From NCBI RefSeq assembly GCF_028737205.1, contig NZ_JAQZAL010000038.1:1-55450 (forward strand): DNA of 55,450 nt, written 5' to 3'. This stretch comes from Actinomycetospora lutea (GTDB taxonomy: Bacteria > Actinomycetota > Actinomycetes > Mycobacteriales > Pseudonocardiaceae). A program made the translations under genes and the position numbers. A model generated the notes under the pieces. The model was not told the origin of the DNA. It did not search any database and saw only the letters and a program-made list of their open reading frames with translations. Shown piece after piece: positions 53,646-55,450 of the stretch (within the stretch, counting starts at the first letter, position 1; every line of letters starts with the position of its first letter).

Positions 53646-55019
53646 GTGACCCAGACCAGTCCCGAAGCACCGCCGCGCATGGGCCGGCTCGCGACGGCCG
53701 CCGTCTTCGCGACCACCCTGGAGTGGTTCGACTTCCTGATCTACGCCACCGCGGCGGCGCTGGTGCTCGGGTCCCAGTTCTTCCCGTCGTCGAACCCGGT
53801 GGCCGGGACGCTGGCGTCGTTCGCGACGTTCGCGGTCGGCTTCGTCGCCCGCCCGCTCGGCGGCATCATCGCCGGCCACGCCGGTGACCGGTACGGCCGC
53901 AAGCCCCCGCTGGTGGCGGCCATGCTCGTCATGGGCGTGGCGACGTTCGCGATCGGCGTGCTGCCCAACTACGCGGTCATCGGCGTCTGGGCGCCGGTCC
54001 TGCTCGTCGTGGCCCGGCTGGTGCAGGGCCTCGGGGTCGGCGCGCAGTGGGGCGGGGCGGCGCTGCTGCTCACCGAGCACGCCCCGGTCGAGCGGCGCGG
54101 GTTCTACGGGAGCCTCGTGCAGACCGGGGCCGTCCTCGGGGCCGTCGCGGGCAACCTGTTCTTCCTGATCCTCACCGCGACGCTGACCGACGAGCAGTTC
54201 ACGAGCTGGGGCTGGCGCGTGCCGTTCCTGTCCGGGCTGGTGCTCGTGCTGATCGGGCTCTACGTGCAGCTGCGGATCGAGGACACCCCGGTCTTCACCG
54301 CGCTGCGTGAGCGCTCGACCGCGGCGAAGCGCGAGGCGGGGCTGCGCAAGGCGCCGCTGGTCGAGGCGGTGCGGAAGTACTGGAAGGAGATCCTCCAGGC
54401 GACCGGGGCGTTCTTCGTCGTCAACGCGACGTTCTACATCCTCATCAGCGGGGTCCTCGACTACGCGACCAAGACGGTCGGGATGTCGCGGACCGCGATC
54501 CTGCTGTGCGTGATGGGCGCCGGGCTCACCCAGGTGATCACCATGCCGTTCTTCGGCGCGCTCACCGACAGGATGGGCACGCGCAAGAAGCTCTACCTCG
54601 CCGGCACGGTCGGGATGGCGATCTGGGCGTTCCCGCTGTTCTGGCTGATCGACACGGGCTCGGTGCCGCTGGTCTTCCTCGCCCTGCTGGTCGGCTTCAC
54701 GATCCACGCGACGATGTACGGCCCGCAGGCCACGCTCTACGCCGAGATGTTCCCCGCCGACGTCCGCTACTCGGGCGCGTCGCTGGGCTACCAGTTCGCG
54801 TCGGTGTTCGCGGGCGGGCTGGCACCGTTCATCATGACCGCGCTGCTCGCGGCCACCGGGGCGTCCTGGTCGGTGTCGCTGTACATCATCGGCACGGCGG
54901 CGCTCACCTTCCTGGCCGTGATCACGATCCGGGAGCGCTTCCGCCGGGACCTCTACGAGACCTCGGAGGACGAGGCGGCCGCGTCGCCGGAGACGGTGCG
55001 CGCCGGGACCGCTCGGTAG
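53646..55019 (+). CDS. MFS transporter, metabolite:H+ symporter (MHS) family
   Basis: A 457-residue 12-helix transporter, paralogous to the one at 47195-48493. The signature is TTLEWFDFLIYATAAALVLG near residues 22-41, motif A is GHAGDRYGRKPPLVAAM, and LTDRMGTRKKLYLAG starts the second half. GTG 53646 follows GGAGAGGG and is 20 bp after TetR operator 2. It is probably induced together with the catabolic operon and imports the same or a related acid. Confidence 0.88.
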   Translation: MTQTSPEAPPRMGRLATAAVFATTLEWFDFLIYATAAALVLGSQFFPSSNPVAGTLASFATFAVGFVARPLGGIIAGHAGDRYGRKPPLVAAMLVMGVATFAIGVLPNYAVIGVWAPVLLVVARLVQGLGVGAQWGGAALLLTEHAPVERRGFYGSLVQTGAVLGAVAGNLFFLILTATLTDEQFTSWGWRVPFLSGLVLVLIGLYVQLRIEDTPVFTALRERSTAAKREAGLRKAPLVEAVRKYWKEILQATGAFFVVNATFYILISGVLDYATKTVGMSRTAILLCVMGAGLTQVITMPFFGALTDRMGTRKKLYLAGTVGMAIWAFPLFWLIDTGSVPLVFLALLVGFTIHATMYGPQATLYAEMFPADVRYSGASLGYQFASVFAGGLAPFIMTALLAATGASWSVSLYIIGTAALTFLAVITIRERFRRDLYETSEDEAAASPETVRAGTAR

Positions 55020-55280
55020 CGGCGGACGCTCGCGCTCGCCCGCTTCCCGGGGTGCGAGGGCGTCGTTCGCTGCGTGGCAGGCAGCGAGTGACGCCTTGGC
55101 TGCCTTGCTTGGCGCGGCGAGGGCGAGGTCGGGGCGGGGAGCTGCGCTCTCATCACCGGTGAGCCGCCCGGCCGTTGGGCCGCTGAGCTGGGGATCGTTA
55201 CCGATCCGTGATCTGGCGTGGGGGTCTCGGGGGGTTTCTGGGGGCCGGGGTTGTCGGGGGTCGGTTCTAGCGTTCTGGGT
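55020..55280. other. Intergenic region, 261 bp
   Basis: It holds the hairpin at 55059-55095 and a GC-rich stretch before the last gene. No other gene is supported. Confidence 0.5.
55059..55095 (+). terminator. Imperfect hairpin after the transporter
   Basis: GGCGTCGTTCGCTGC (55059-55073) pairs with GCAGCGAGTGACGCC (55081-55095) except at two positions, with a 7-nt loop. Same family as 3822-3868. Confidence 0.55.
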
Positions 55281-55450
55281 GTGAGCATCGACCACGATCT
55301 GGGCGCCGCGCTGGCGGCGGCGCTGGACGGTCGTGAGCCGGACGCCGAGCTGGCGGGGGTGCTCGACGGGATCGATGCGTCCACGTTGACCGGGCAGGAT
55401 CTCGCGGCGTATGTGCGGGCGCGGTGGCGGGTGCACAACCGGGCCGAGGC
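55281..55450 (+). CDS. Partial protein, DUF222/13E12-like start
   Basis: The first 56 codons of a gene cut by the right edge. GTG 55281 opens MSIDHDLGAALAAALDGREP and continues LDGIDASTLTGQDLAAYVRARWR. The pattern of a short acidic lead followed by D-x-S-x-LTG-x-DL and an Arg-rich helix resembles the N-terminus of DUF222 (13E12 family) HNH endonuclease-type proteins common in actinobacteria. The diagnostic HNH part is outside the window. Confidence 0.5.
   Translation, partial: MSIDHDLGAALAAALDGREPDAELAGVLDGIDASTLTGQDLAAYVRARWRVHNRAE

Overview
The window is very GC-rich and reads as an actinobacterial chromosome, most likely Pseudonocardiales-like (an inference). The signs are pervasive GTG/TTG starts, stop/start overlaps such as GTGA and ATGA, a conservon (sensor kinase, roadblock, DUF742, GTPase), an Rpf resuscitation factor, two giant LuxR-type ATPase regulators and a DUF222-like start at the right edge. 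I saw no rRNA, tRNA, CRISPR array or intact insertion sequence.

Layout: (1) 1-3.8 kb: N-terminus of a possible nitric oxide synthase, a membrane protein, and a flavohemoglobin-like protein. (2) 3.9-8.0 kb: OsmC protein, drug exporter with a divergent HxlR repressor and a clear palindromic operator, then a carboxymuconolactone decarboxylase-like gene divergent from an ECF41-type sigma factor with fused SnoaL domain. (3) 8.0-11.4 kb: iron alcohol dehydrogenase, GAF histidine kinase, response regulator. (4) 11.6-17.1 kb: large LuxR ATPase regulator (LAL), AzlC/AzlD amino-acid exporter, PIG-L deacetylase, methyltransferase. (5) 17.1-25.6 kb: cofactor block: MoxR ATPase, VWA protein and XdhC (CoxD/E/F-like), Rpf with a decayed partial copy behind it, then moaE, mog, moaC, an ACT-type malic enzyme and a MobA/MocA-like nucleotidyltransferase. 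(6) 25.6-36.4 kb: helicase-associated protein and XPB helicase, separated by a conservon whose kinase carries an 840-residue low-complexity tail. (7) 36.4-46.7 kb: second LAL regulator among OsmC, FAD oxidoreductase, MaoC, SnoaL, flavin monooxygenase, acetyltransferase and cysteine dioxygenase-like genes, plus a DGPF protein/ECF42 sigma pair. (8) 46.7-55.0 kb: catabolic operon (MaoC-SCP2 fusion, hydrolase, acyl-CoA ligase, alcohol dehydrogenase, MHS transporter), a TetR regulator and a second MHS transporter.

How it works together: the most interesting signal is regulatory. Six promoters around the two LAL genes share one architecture: a T(G/A)GGNA hexamer, CCGA exactly 13 nt further on, and a -10-like NANNNT hexamer 39-40 nt from the hexamer start; five of the six have a second hexamer 21-22 nt upstream. 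They drive azlC, the methyltransferase, the SnoaL gene, osmC, the flavin monooxygenase and the acetyltransferase, which suggests an undescribed LAL-controlled regulon. Other self-contained circuits are the ECF41/CMD pair with promoter matches in an inverted repeat, the DGPF/ECF42 pair with a matching promoter, the HxlR operator, and two near-identical TetR operators. The rpf-moaE-mog-moaC-small protein-helicase-associated-XPB order matches, from memory, M. tuberculosis Rv0867c-Rv0861c, here interrupted by malic enzyme, MocA and the conservon.
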